From: Christiangramia salexigens
GTDB lineage: Bacteria; Bacteroidota; Bacteroidia; Flavobacteriales; Flavobacteriaceae
NCBI RefSeq assembly: GCF_001889005.1
Contig: NZ_CP018153.1
Span: 1,274,501-1,338,500 of the forward strand
DNA: 64,000 nt
Reading direction: 5' to 3'
Made by a program: the position numbers and the translations under genes
In this document: piece after piece, positions 17,101-26,823 of the stretch
How positions within the stretch are numbered: position 1 is the first letter of the stretch
Layout of the letters: each line of letters starts with the position of its first letter
Notes under the pieces: generated by a model
What the model was told of the DNA's origin: nothing
The model's input: only the letters and a program-made list of their open reading frames with translations
Database searches by the model: none

Positions 17101-17715
17101 TTATTTTACTTTAATAGAAAACATTTTAGTATCCTCCAAAAAGCCCGTAAGCTGATCTTCAGGACTAACCTTACCTACTCCAGCCGGAGTACCTGTAAAT
17201 ATCACATCCCCAATTTTAAGGGTGAAATACGTCGAAATATAGGCAATTAATTCGTTAATTTTCCAAAGCATATGGGAGGTATTGCTTTCCTGAACCGATT
17301 TTTCATTCTTTTCCAGTCGGAAATTAAGATTATCTAGATCACCCAGATCTTTTTTATTTAACCATTTATTGCCAATAACGGCAGCCCCATCAAAGCCTTT
17401 TGCTTTTTCCCAGGGAAGACCTTTTTCCTTTAACTTCTGCTGAAGGTCTCTTGCCGTAAAATCTATCCCGAGACCGATCTGATCATAGTATTTATGAGCA
17501 AATTTCTCCTGAATATGTTTACCGATCTTATTGATCTTCACCAAAACTTCAACTTCATAATGAACATCATCCGAGAAATCAGGAATAAAAAATGGTTGTT
17601 TCTTAAGAAGAACAGCCGTATCCGGTTTTTGAAAGATAACCGGTTCTTCGGGTTTCTCATTTTCCAGTTCTGCAATATGTTCTGTATAATTTCTACCTAT
17701 ACAAATGATCTTCAT
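17101..17715 (-). CDS. Fumarylacetoacetate-hydrolase family protein (acylpyruvase/isomerase type)
   Basis: A 204-residue single-domain FAH-family enzyme. Metal ligands appear in HYEVEVLVKINK (the Glu-x-Glu pair) and GIDFTARDLQQ (Asp), and the KGFDGAAVIG and IFTGTPAGVGKV stretches are typical. Small members act as acylpyruvate hydrolases, oxaloacetate decarboxylases or tautomerases; the substrate is not readable here. It is distinct from the true fumarylacetoacetase at 30.8 kb. Its ATG shares one base with the stop of the exonuclease gene (TGATG), so translation is coupled. Confidence 0.9.
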   Translation of the reverse strand: MKIICIGRNYTEHIAELENEKPEEPVIFQKPDTAVLLKKQPFFIPDFSDDVHYEVEVLVKINKIGKHIQEKFAHKYYDQIGLGIDFTARDLQQKLKEKGLPWEKAKGFDGAAVIGNKWLNKKDLGDLDNLNFRLEKNEKSVQESNTSHMLWKINELIAYISTYFTLKIGDVIFTGTPAGVGKVSPEDQLTGFLEDTKMFSIKVK

Positions 17716-18491
17716 CAGGACAATTTATTATTGAGCTTTCTTAACTTGATAGCGGTTAGAACTCTCTTGGTATATAATGGAAAATCTGCATTTTGAACCC
17801 AACCAAAATAACCCGGCTCATCTTCTAACACCTGTTCCACGTGCTTCCCTCTATACTTCCCAAAACTAAATACTTCCTTACCTTTTTTATCATATGAGAT
17901 AAATCCGGCAAAATCTGCAAATTTTTTCCTGGAACTATAATTAGACAACCATTTCACATCATTCTCCAGATCTTCATATTTATCCAATTGAGACTTTAAT
18001 ACCTCGTAGGTAGCTTCGGTATCGGCCTCTGCACTATGAGCATCTTCAAGATCTTTTCCGCAGTAGAACTGATAGGCGGCAGAAAGTGTTCTTTGCTCCT
18101 TCTTATGGAATATGGTCTGTACGTCTACAGCGACCACATTCTTCATTTCAAAATCGATCCCAGCTCGTAAGAGTTCTTCTACTAGCAAGGGGATATCAAA
18201 TCTGTTAGAATTGTATCCGGCAAGATCACAACCCTTTATAAGTTCATGCACTTTTGGAGCGAGTTCGTTGAAGGTAGGCTCATTAGCCACTTTTTCATTT
18301 GAAATTCCATGTATCGCGACCACCTCTGCAGGGATATCCCGCTCGGGATTTACAAGCCAGGTGTGACTTTCTTTATTTCCATTTGGGAATACTTTCAAAA
18401 CTGCGATCTCTACTATCCTGTCCTTAGATATATTAGTGCCCGTAGTTTCAAGATCAAAAAAACATATTGGCCTGGTTAGCTTAAGCTCCAT
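17715..18491 (-). CDS. DEDDh 3'-5' exonuclease (DnaQ/epsilon-like)
   Basis: A 258-residue exonuclease. The DEDDh residues are visible: Asp13/Glu15 in FFDLETTGT, the Asp of YNSNRFDIPLLVEELL, and the His/Asp pair of DAHSAEADTEATYEVL. After the exonuclease domain (to about residue 170) a C-terminal segment (KKGKEVFSFGKYRGKHVEQVLEDEPGYFGW) matches the DUF3820-like tail often fused to such flavobacterial nucleases. It may proofread DNA or trim nucleic acids; a role as the polymerase epsilon subunit is possible but unproven. It leads the exonuclease-FAH-Hpt-cinA gene string. Confidence 0.9.
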   Translation of the reverse strand: MELKLTRPICFFDLETTGTNISKDRIVEIAVLKVFPNGNKESHTWLVNPERDIPAEVVAIHGISNEKVANEPTFNELAPKVHELIKGCDLAGYNSNRFDIPLLVEELLRAGIDFEMKNVVAVDVQTIFHKKEQRTLSAAYQFYCGKDLEDAHSAEADTEATYEVLKSQLDKYEDLENDVKWLSNYSSRKKFADFAGFISYDKKGKEVFSFGKYRGKHVEQVLEDEPGYFGWVQNADFPLYTKRVLTAIKLRKLNNKLS

Positions 18492-18581
18492 ATTAGAATT
18501 TTTATGTAAAGTTAGTATAATTTGCCATTTAGACTTCCCCGTAATTTCAGGAAAATCGATAAATAGTAATTTTAAAAAAAG

Positions 18582-18608
18582 AAAAAAGCCACGGTTATCG
18601 TGGCTTTT
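18582..18608. terminator. Intrinsic terminator of the E2 gene
   Basis: GCCACG/CGTGGC stem, extended by A/T pairs, with a GTTAT loop and A- and T-runs on both sides. It lies 25 bases after the E2 stop (minus strand). Confidence 0.8.
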
Positions 18609-18632
18609 AAAAAATTTCAGGTATTCTGAAAA

Positions 18633-19964
18633 TTATATCTCTCTGTCCTTATCAAATCCTTCCAGATATTGAGCTACTCTTTGAACAAACTGGCCTCCAA
18701 GGGCTCCGTTCACCACACGATGGTCATAGCTGTGAGACAGGATCATTTTGTATCTGATTCCTATAAAATCACCTTCAGGAGTTTCGATCACAGAAGGCAT
18801 CTTTCTGATAGCTCCAAGAGCCAGAATACCAACCTGAGGCTGATTAATAATTGGAGTTCCCATAATACTGCCAAATGTCCCAACGTTGGTTACTGTATAA
18901 GTACCTCCCTGGATCTCATCTGGCTTCAGTTTATTTTGTCTTGCACGATTAGCAAGGTCATTCACCGCTTTTGCCATTCCAACCAGGTTCAACCTGTCGG
19001 CATTTTTAATTACCGGCACAATTAGATTACCATCCGGTAAGGCTGCAGCCATACCAAGATTTATATCCTTCTTTTTAATGACTTTAGTTCCCTCGCTATT
19101 TACCGAAATATTGATCATCGGGAAATCACGGATGGCTTTAGCCACTGCTTCCATGAAAATAGGAGTAAACGTAAGCTTCTCACCTTCCCTTTTCTGGAAA
19201 TCATTCTTATGTTTATTTCTCCAGTTCCAGATATTGGTCACATCAACCTCAATGAAAGACTGAACATGAGCAGAAGTTTTTATACTCTCCTGCATATGAT
19301 GAGCGATCATTTTACCCATTCTGCTCATTTCTATGATCTGATCCTCTCCGGTTACAACAGGTTCCTCCTGTTTTGCAACAGAAGACTGCATAGATTTTGC
19401 CGTTTCAGCCTTACCAGTAGCAGAAGGCTGGGCCTGAGGTTTACTACCTCTGTTTTCTACATATTTTAAAATATCATTCTTGGTAACACGATTTTCCTTT
19501 CCGGTCCCTTCGATGCTCTCAAGTTCTTCCAGAGAAATCCCCTCTTCCTTGGCTATATTCTTAACCAGTGGAGAATAAAATCTGGATGAATCAGAATAAT
19601 CATTATCTGAATCGCTGGAAACCGTTTCTTTGGCGGTTTCGATATCTTTTTCAATTTCGGAAGCTGCAGCAGGTTCATCATCAATTTCAACTTCTTCGCT
19701 TGCAGATTCACCCGAATCCTCTCCTTCAGTTTCGATAATAGCTATGGTTTGTCCAACCTTAACAACATCGTCAACTTCAAAGAGTACCTCCACTAATTTA
19801 CCATCTACCTCGCTGGGAACTTCACTATCCACCTTGTCTGTAGCGATCTCAAGAACCGGTTCGTCCATTTCTATAGTATCGCCTACTTCTTTCAACCAAT
19901 TGGTGATCGTTGCTTCTGCAACACTTTCACCCATTTTGGGCAATTTTAATTCAAATTTTGCCAT
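18633..19964 (-). CDS. 2-oxoacid dehydrogenase E2 acyltransferase (branched-chain type likely)
   Basis: The dihydrolipoyl acyltransferase core of a 2-oxoacid dehydrogenase complex. Residues 1-78 form one lipoyl domain with the lipoylated Lys44 in EIATDKVDSEVPS; an acidic, low-complexity linker follows (about 80-135); a peripheral subunit-binding domain sits near 136-170 (YSPLVKNIAKEEGISLEELE); the catalytic domain covers about 210-443. The active-site motif reads SYDHRVVNGALGG (His415), with Asn419 where HxxxDG has Asp. This variant and the LALGAIRKMP stretch suit the branched-chain-type flavobacterial E2 better than OdhB. E1 and E3 genes are not in the window. The 214-base gap upstream holds no gene. 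Confidence 0.9.
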   Translation of the reverse strand: MAKFELKLPKMGESVAEATITNWLKEVGDTIEMDEPVLEIATDKVDSEVPSEVDGKLVEVLFEVDDVVKVGQTIAIIETEGEDSGESASEEVEIDDEPAAASEIEKDIETAKETVSSDSDNDYSDSSRFYSPLVKNIAKEEGISLEELESIEGTGKENRVTKNDILKYVENRGSKPQAQPSATGKAETAKSMQSSVAKQEEPVVTGEDQIIEMSRMGKMIAHHMQESIKTSAHVQSFIEVDVTNIWNWRNKHKNDFQKREGEKLTFTPIFMEAVAKAIRDFPMINISVNSEGTKVIKKKDINLGMAAALPDGNLIVPVIKNADRLNLVGMAKAVNDLANRARQNKLKPDEIQGGTYTVTNVGTFGSIMGTPIINQPQVGILALGAIRKMPSVIETPEGDFIGIRYKMILSHSYDHRVVNGALGGQFVQRVAQYLEGFDKDREI

Positions 19965-20178
19965 ATATTTAAATGAGATGTGATTTTAGTTATCAATGTT
20001 GCGAATTTAATTAAAAAAACGCATATTAAATATTAAAAAATCAATAAATTTAGTTTTTACTGGTTTTTTTATAGTCATCCTAATCGGATAAATTCCAGCT
20101 AAAATTACGATTTCGGTTACGGAAATGAAAAAAATCCGGCTATTTTAAAAATCAGTGGCCGGAAATAACACGAGAATT

Positions 20179-20796
20179 TTAACTTTTCATGGAATTTTCA
20201 AAAGGCACCCTGTTGGTAATACTTCGTCCTAAAGTTACCTCATCGGCATATTCAAGTTCATCACCTACAGAAATTCCACGAGCGATAGTTGAAGTCTTAA
20301 TTCCAGTACCTTCAAGTTGTTTAAAAATGTAGAAGTTGGTGGTGTCTCCCTCTAGTGTGCTACTCAAAGCGAAAATGATCTCCTCTATTTTGCCCGCCTT
20401 TACTTTTTCTATAAGGGGCTTAATACTTAATTGTGAAGGACCAATACCTTCCATCGGGTTGATCTTCCCTCCAAGCACATGGTAATGCCCTCTGTATTGA
20501 CCTGTATTCTCAATAGCCATTACATCCCGAACATCTTCTACCACACAAACGATCTCAGATAATCTCGCCGGGTTTGAACAGATCTCACAAAGTTCAGTAT
20601 CACTAATATTGTAGCAATTATTACAGAGTTTAATATTATTTCTAAGATCCACCAAAGCCTCCGAAAGTCGGGAGGTTTGATCTTCAGGTTGTTTTAATAA
20701 ATGCAGTACCAGTCTTAATGCTGTACGCTTTCCAATCCCCGGCAATTGTGACATTTCATCCACTGCCTGCTCCAGTAATTTTGAAGAAAAATCCAT
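20179..20796 (-). CDS. recR: Recombination mediator protein RecR
   Basis: Works with RecF/RecO to load RecA on gapped DNA. The 205-residue protein shows the helix-hairpin-helix ([19 protein letters not shown]), a four-cysteine zinc finger ([16 protein letters not shown], residues about 57-72) and the Toprim domain ([28 protein letters not shown]). Length and order are standard. Divergent from the symporter gene across a 77-base gap. Confidence 0.97.
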   Translation of the reverse strand: MDFSSKLLEQAVDEMSQLPGIGKRTALRLVLHLLKQPEDQTSRLSEALVDLRNNIKLCNNCYNISDTELCEICSNPARLSEIVCVVEDVRDVMAIENTGQYRGHYHVLGGKINPMEGIGPSQLSIKPLIEKVKAGKIEEIIFALSSTLEGDTTNFYIFKQLEGTGIKTSTIARGISVGDELEYADEVTLGRSITNRVPFENSMKS

Positions 20797-20873
20797 ACGC
20801 GAATTTATGATTTTTTTGACGGATGGATTTACTTAAAGCTTAATTTGTAAATTGGCCCGCATAATCTGATTTT

Positions 20874-22319
20874 ATGCAACCTTACCAAGTCCTATTTCTT
20901 ATCGCAGCCTACTTTGGAGTGCTTATTCTAATTTCATATTTCACCGGAAAAGGTGGTAGTAATGCTGAATTTTTTAAGGCTAATCAACAGGCTCCATGGT
21001 ACCTGGTTGCATTTGGAATGATTGGCGCCTCATTGAGCGGGATCACTTTTATCTCCATTCCAGGAACTGTTGAAGCAGATTCCTTCAGTTATTTTCAGGT
21101 TGTGTTGGGTTACACCGTTGGTTACGCTGTAATTGGACAGGTCCTACTACCATTATATTACAGGCTTAACCTGACTTCAATTTACACGTATCTTGACAGT
21201 CGTTTTGGAAATTTCTCCTATAAGACCGGAGCCTCATTCTTCTTGCTATCGCGAGTTGTAGGGGCCAGTTTTAGATTATTCCTTGTCGCAAATGTCCTAC
21301 AGCTAATTGTATTTGATCAGCTTGGTGTTCCTTATTATATCACCGTCTCTATCACTATTTTACTCATCTGGCTGTACACATTTAGAAGCGGAATAAAAAC
21401 CATAATCTGGACAGATACCCTGCAAACCCTTTTTATGCTAGTAGCATTAGGTATAACGATTTATTTTATTTCCGATGACCTGGGGATTTCACTGAACAAT
21501 CTTTTTGGTTATCTGAGTGAAAGCGAGCATTCTAAAATATTCTTTCTTGAGGATTGGAAAAGCAAAGACCATTTTCTGAAACAATTTTTATCTGGAGCTT
21601 TTATTTCCATTGTGATGACTGGTCTTGATCAGGATATGATGCAGAAAAACCTTACCTGTCGCAGTTTAAAGGATGCACAAAAAAATATGTTCTGGTTCAC
21701 GATCGTATTGGTCGTCGTAAATTTCCTATTTCTTACTCTGGGTGTGCTTTTAACCGATTATGCAGACGTCAATTCCATTACAGAACAAAAAGACGATCTC
21801 TTCCCCGCAATCGCCACCAGTGGTAACCTAGGTTTTGCAGTCGCTGTATTTTTTATTCTGGGCCTGATTGCTGCAGCATACTCTAGTGCAGACAGCGCTT
21901 TAACTTCACTAACCACCTCCTTTAGCATAGATATCATGGAGATCGAGAAGAAGTATGAAGAGAAGAAACAGGTAAGAATAAGAAAACAGATCCATATCGC
22001 AATTTCGGTATTGCTAATCCTTGTGATGCTTCTTTTTAAATATGCTATTGCAGATAAAAGTGTGATCAACAAATTATTTCAATTCGCCGGTTACACCTAT
22101 GGCCCTTTACTTGGCTTATATGCTTTCGGGTTATTTACCAAATGGAAAGTGAAAGATAAACTCGTTCCAGTTATCGCAATTGCAGCACCAATCCTGTCTT
22201 ATTTTATTAGTTTAAACAGTCTGGTTTGGTTTGGCTTCGAATTCGGATTCTTTATCCTTATTTTAAACGGATTCCTAACCTTTAGCGGGCTAATATTGAT
22301 TAGAAGAAAGCATCACTAA
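20874..22319 (+). CDS. Sodium/solute symporter (SSS family)
   Basis: A 481-residue polytopic membrane protein with about 13 hydrophobic segments, beginning YQVLFLIAAYFGVLILISYF. Typical SSS stretches are present: APWYLVAFGMIGASLSGITF (sodium site region, transmembrane 1-2), FLLSRVVGASFRLFLVANVL, and ILGLIAAAYSSADSALTSLT in the sodium-binding transmembrane 8 equivalent. The substrate (sugar, amino acid, sialic acid or other) is not readable. The last 30 bases overlap the end of the CoA-binding protein gene on the other strand. Confidence 0.92.
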   Translation: MQPYQVLFLIAAYFGVLILISYFTGKGGSNAEFFKANQQAPWYLVAFGMIGASLSGITFISIPGTVEADSFSYFQVVLGYTVGYAVIGQVLLPLYYRLNLTSIYTYLDSRFGNFSYKTGASFFLLSRVVGASFRLFLVANVLQLIVFDQLGVPYYITVSITILLIWLYTFRSGIKTIIWTDTLQTLFMLVALGITIYFISDDLGISLNNLFGYLSESEHSKIFFLEDWKSKDHFLKQFLSGAFISIVMTGLDQDMMQKNLTCRSLKDAQKNMFWFTIVLVVVNFLFLTLGVLLTDYADVNSITEQKDDLFPAIATSGNLGFAVAVFFILGLIAAAYSSADSALTSLTTSFSIDIMEIEKKYEEKKQVRIRKQIHIAISVLLILVMLLFKYAIADKSVINKLFQFAGYTYGPLLGLYAFGLFTKWKVKDKLVPVIAIAAPILSYFISLNSLVWFGFEFGFFILILNGFLTFSGLILIRRKHH

Positions 22320-22652
22320 TGTACAGGCATTCTCAAACCTGATCCCATTTTCCTTTAACAACCTGTAAAGCTCGGGGTTTTCACTGCCGGGATTAAAGAT
22401 TACCCGGTTGGGATTTAAAGAAAGAATATAATCATAATATTCTTCCTGCCTTTTTGCATTTAAATACAAGGTGATGGTATGAATATCTTCAAAAGGAAAC
22501 TTTTCGGTATAAATTTCAACTCCTTCAACCTCTCCTTTCCTAAGGCCGATAGCCACAGCGGGTTGCCCATGCCGCACCAATCTGTTAATCGCGAGATTAG
22601 AATAACGATTAGGCTTTAATGAGGCTCCTAAAACCAATGTTTTCTTCTTCAT
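22290..22652 (-). CDS. CoA-binding domain protein (YccU-like)
   Basis: A 120-residue Rossmann-type CoA-binding domain: KTLVLGASLKPNRYSNLAI with the conserved SxKPxRxS pattern, GLRKGEVEGVEIY, TLYLNAKRQEEYYDYI, and VIFNPGSENPELYRLLKENG near the end. Small stand-alone members are widespread and of uncertain role. It converges on, and overlaps by 30 bases, the symporter gene. No terminator fits between the two. Confidence 0.9.
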   Translation of the reverse strand: MKKKTLVLGASLKPNRYSNLAINRLVRHGQPAVAIGLRKGEVEGVEIYTEKFPFEDIHTITLYLNAKRQEEYYDYILSLNPNRVIFNPGSENPELYRLLKENGIRFENACTLVMLSSNQY

Positions 22653-22699
22653 ATTTTAAATGTAAAAAAATTTTAGTGTAACAAACCCCACTCTAACCT

Positions 22700-22818
22700 G
22701 TCTTTAACATGTGATCCGGATTCACAACAGATTCCAGCTTTTACAAATGTGATGGTTAGTTTTAAGTTTCCGGAATCTGTAATAGCTCGTATTATTAAGG
22801 ATACGAGCTATTTTTTTG
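22700..22818 (+). ncRNA. Candidate small structured RNA (unconfirmed)
   Basis: Between two minus-strand genes there is a plus-strand unit without any plausible reading frame. A perfect 9-bp stem (22727-22735 with 22772-22780, ACAGATTCC/GGAATCTGT) encloses a 36-base loop and is followed at once by a strong plus-strand terminator hairpin (22782-22817). No gene on the plus strand ends here; the nearest, the symporter, stops 460 bases upstream with an antisense gene between. The 5' end is not defined, and no exact -7 box is seen. I do not recognise the RNA family. Confidence 0.35.
22782..22817 (+). terminator. Strong plus-strand intrinsic terminator without an upstream gene
   Basis: ATAGCTCGTAT/ATACGAGCTAT, a perfect 11-bp stem with an 8-base loop, followed by seven T on the plus strand. 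The minus strand has no T-run after it, so it is directional. Confidence 0.75.
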
Positions 22819-22823
22819 AGCAT

Positions 22824-22855
22824 AAAAAAAGTCCGGAATAAGATCCGGACTTTTA
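22824..22855. terminator. Intrinsic terminator of the ABC-F gene
   Basis: GTCCGGA/TCCGGAC stem with an A-run on the left and T-run on the right; it lies just past the stop of the minus-strand ABC-F gene at 22877. Confidence 0.8.
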
Positions 22856-22876
22856 TAAAAATAGAGTGTATTATGA

Positions 22877-24505
<1,629 letters not shown>

Positions 24506-24524
24506 CTAAATAATTAATTTTTTG

Positions 24525-24532
24525 CAAAAGTA
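24525..24532 (-). promoter_or_regulatory. Putative -7 box (TACTTTTG) of the YbiT-type gene
   Basis: Full TAnnTTTG match on the minus strand, about 23 bases before the ATG at 24502. No clear -33 TTG. Confidence 0.5.
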
Positions 24533-24617
24533 GTTATAATCAGTCTTAATAAGAAGAATTAACGTTTTAAATATTCGTTTTAACGCACACTTAACAGCCT
24601 AAGGTTTTGGACCAATC

Positions 24618-24625
24618 TATATTTG
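24618..24625 (+). promoter_or_regulatory. Putative -7 box (TATATTTG) of the lipoprotein gene
   Basis: Full TAnnTTTG match, 42 bases before the ATG at 24668. No clear -33 element at normal spacing. Confidence 0.45.
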
Positions 24626-24667
24626 TTAAAATTTGAAAATTCTCACCTCGATTTTCCGGAATAATTT

Positions 24668-26080
24668 ATGAAGTACTTTGTTACCCTTAGCCTATGTATT
24701 GGACTTGCATTGACTGGCTGTGTAAAAGATCAGGCAAAGAGTGATAAAATATTCATAGGTGGCCAGATCAATAATCCAGAAACAGATTATGTGGTCATCT
24801 CAAGAGAAAACAAGGTTATAGATACTCTATATCTGGATGAAAAAAATCAGTTTGGTAAAGCTTTTACCAACCTGGAAAGTGGCATCTACACTTTTAAACA
24901 CCCACCTGAACATCAAATTCTATATGCTGAACCCGGGGATAGTTTAGTCATTTATCTGAATACACTTTCATTTGATGAATCACTGAATTTTAATGGGAGT
25001 GGCGCAGAAAAAAGCAACTTCCTTTTGGATATGTTCCTAAAAAACCAAAGGAACAATGATCTCATCCTTTCTTATTATAAAATAGACCCAAAAGAATTCG
25101 CAAGAAAAACCGATTCCATCCGAGAAAGCCGACTACAAGGCCTGGAAATATTAAAAGAAAGAAATGAATTCTCAGACGATTTCCTTGAAATAGCTCAGGC
25201 AAGTATAGATTATGAATTCTATGATCTTAGAGAAAGATATTCGTATCTAATTAAAAAATACTACAGGGATATAGCAGAAAAAATCCCTTCAGATTTTAAC
25301 GATTATCGTCAGGAAATCGACTTCAACAATAAAAAACTAGGTGACTATTATGTTTACACTAATCTTATTGACGACTATTTAAGATCCAGATCTATTGAAT
25401 ACTGCCTAAAAAAAGGAATTAAGACAAAGAGATGCTTAAACCTTAATAGCTTTAGAAATATTAGCAGGAGATTAAAACTCATTGACTCTATTTCTTCGGT
25501 TCCTTCTATTAAAAACGAATTTATAGACCGACTTGCCACTCAGAGCATTGTAATGGCAGAGAACAAGGAACGAATTGACTCCATAATAAGTCTACTAGAG
25601 GATATCGATTATACAAATATTAAGGAAGCAAAAGAGCTAGCAAAAATCCATGAGGCCTATTTCGTAGGTAATTCATTAAAAAATGTTGTGGTCTATAACA
25701 CCGCAGGTGAATTGATCAACTATAGCAGTATTATGAACAGACCCACTCTTACTTATGGCTGGTCTATATATACACCTTCACACCACAGGTGGCAGCACAG
25801 GATCATTAAAAATTTGAGCGAAAAATACCCCGAGATCGACTTTTTGGGTGTTAATATAGACCTTAACGAAAAGGAAGAATGGCTCAGAACTCTTGAGACA
25901 TTTGGATACGATAAAAATAAAGAGGTGCAGATCGCAAAAAGAGAGGCCAGTAAAGATGCCTATTTTAAATACCTTAATAAAGTTCTATTAATAAATTCAG
26001 ATGGTACTATTATAAAGGGAGACCTTCAACTAGATGCTCCCGACCTGGAGGATGAATTACTGGAATTTATTAATAAATAA
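24668..26080 (+). CDS. Lipoprotein with TlpA-like thioredoxin fold lacking the CxxC
   Basis: A 470-residue lipoprotein (lipobox LALTGC, Cys18). The N-terminal 100 residues resemble the beta-rich domain that precedes thioredoxin domains in Bacteroidota TlpA-like proteins (GGQINNPETDYVVISR, then AEPGDSLVIYLN). A helical middle part follows. The C-terminal 130 residues read like a thioredoxin fold (KNVVVYNTAGELI, then IIKNLSEKYPEIDFLGVNID, then KVLLINSDGTIIKG), but where WCxxC should be the sequence is GWSIYTPSHHRW (Trp365 onward), with no cysteine. It is probably a non-catalytic envelope protein. Its role is unknown. Confidence 0.65.
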   Translation: MKYFVTLSLCIGLALTGCVKDQAKSDKIFIGGQINNPETDYVVISRENKVIDTLYLDEKNQFGKAFTNLESGIYTFKHPPEHQILYAEPGDSLVIYLNTLSFDESLNFNGSGAEKSNFLLDMFLKNQRNNDLILSYYKIDPKEFARKTDSIRESRLQGLEILKERNEFSDDFLEIAQASIDYEFYDLRERYSYLIKKYYRDIAEKIPSDFNDYRQEIDFNNKKLGDYYVYTNLIDDYLRSRSIEYCLKKGIKTKRCLNLNSFRNISRRLKLIDSISSVPSIKNEFIDRLATQSIVMAENKERIDSIISLLEDIDYTNIKEAKELAKIHEAYFVGNSLKNVVVYNTAGELINYSSIMNRPTLTYGWSIYTPSHHRWQHRIIKNLSEKYPEIDFLGVNIDLNEKEEWLRTLETFGYDKNKEVQIAKREASKDAYFKYLNKVLLINSDGTIIKGDLQLDAPDLEDELLEFINK

Positions 26081-26109
26081 AAAAGGCTGCCAAATGGCAG
26101 CCTTTTTTT
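26078..26109. terminator. Bidirectional intrinsic terminator
   Basis: GGCTGCC/GGCAGCC stem with an AAAT loop between an A-run and a T-run, serving the converging lipoprotein gene (plus) and the aldolase gene (minus). Its left arm starts at the lipoprotein stop codon. Confidence 0.87.
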
Positions 26110-26126
26110 AAGATTACTATCTAATC

Positions 26127-26783
26127 TTATTTATTACCTTTTTTATAATCGGCAAGGAATTTTTCAAGTCCAATGTCGGTTAAAGGATGTTTCAATAGAC
26201 CTTCAATAGAAGACAGAGGCCCTGTCATCACATCTGCACCAATTTTTGCGCATTCCAATACGTGCATAGTATGTCTTACTGACGCGGCAAGAATTTCGGT
26301 TTCAAAACCGTAGTTATCATAGATCAGTCTTATATCTGCAATTAACTGAAGACCATCAGTTGAAATGTCGTCCAGTCTGCCAATAAATGGAGAAACATAA
26401 GTTGCTCCTGCTTTTGCAGCAAGCAATGCCTGCCCCGCTGAGAACACCAAAGTACAGTTCGTCTTGATTCCTTTGTCGCTAAAATATTTAAGTGCCTTTA
26501 CACCCTCTTTAATCATAGGAACTTTCACAATGATCTGGTCATGTAATTCAGCAAGCTCTTCTCCTTCTCTCACGATACCTTCAAAATCTGTCGCGATAAC
26601 TTCTGCACTTACATCCCCATCTACAAGCTCACAGATCTTTCTGTAATGCTTAAAAATATTATCTTTTCCTGTGATACCTTCTTTCGCCATCAAAGATGGA
26701 TTTGTGGTTACACCATCCAAAACTCCAAGATCCTGAGCTTCTTTAATCTGGTCAAGATTGGCTGTATCAATAAAAAATTTCAT
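26127..26783 (-). CDS. fsa: Transaldolase-like fructose-6-phosphate aldolase
   Basis: A 218-residue TalC/FSA-type Schiff-base aldolase. [20 protein letters not shown] and [13 protein letters not shown] are the family start; the catalytic lysine lies in [11 protein letters not shown] (about residue 86), and [20 protein letters not shown] and SPFIGRLDD follow. It either cleaves fructose 6-phosphate or acts as a short transaldolase of the pentose phosphate pathway; sequence alone does not decide between these. Length is standard. Confidence 0.92.
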   Translation of the reverse strand: MKFFIDTANLDQIKEAQDLGVLDGVTTNPSLMAKEGITGKDNIFKHYRKICELVDGDVSAEVIATDFEGIVREGEELAELHDQIIVKVPMIKEGVKALKYFSDKGIKTNCTLVFSAGQALLAAKAGATYVSPFIGRLDDISTDGLQLIADIRLIYDNYGFETEILAASVRHTMHVLECAKIGADVMTGPLSSIEGLLKHPLTDIGLEKFLADYKKGNK

Positions 26784-26823
26784 AGTTGTGTGTTTATTAA
26801 TGTATTAAAATTGGATTCTAAAA

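Noticed and set aside
19630..19983. 117-codon plus-strand frame rich in serine
   Set aside because: It is the antisense of the acidic, low-complexity linker and lipoyl domain of the E2 gene; the Ser-rich sequence comes from Glu/Asp/Ser codons on the other strand.
22752..22841. 29-codon frame starting at an ATG in the candidate RNA region
   Set aside because: It passes through two terminator hairpins; a coding role is unlikely.
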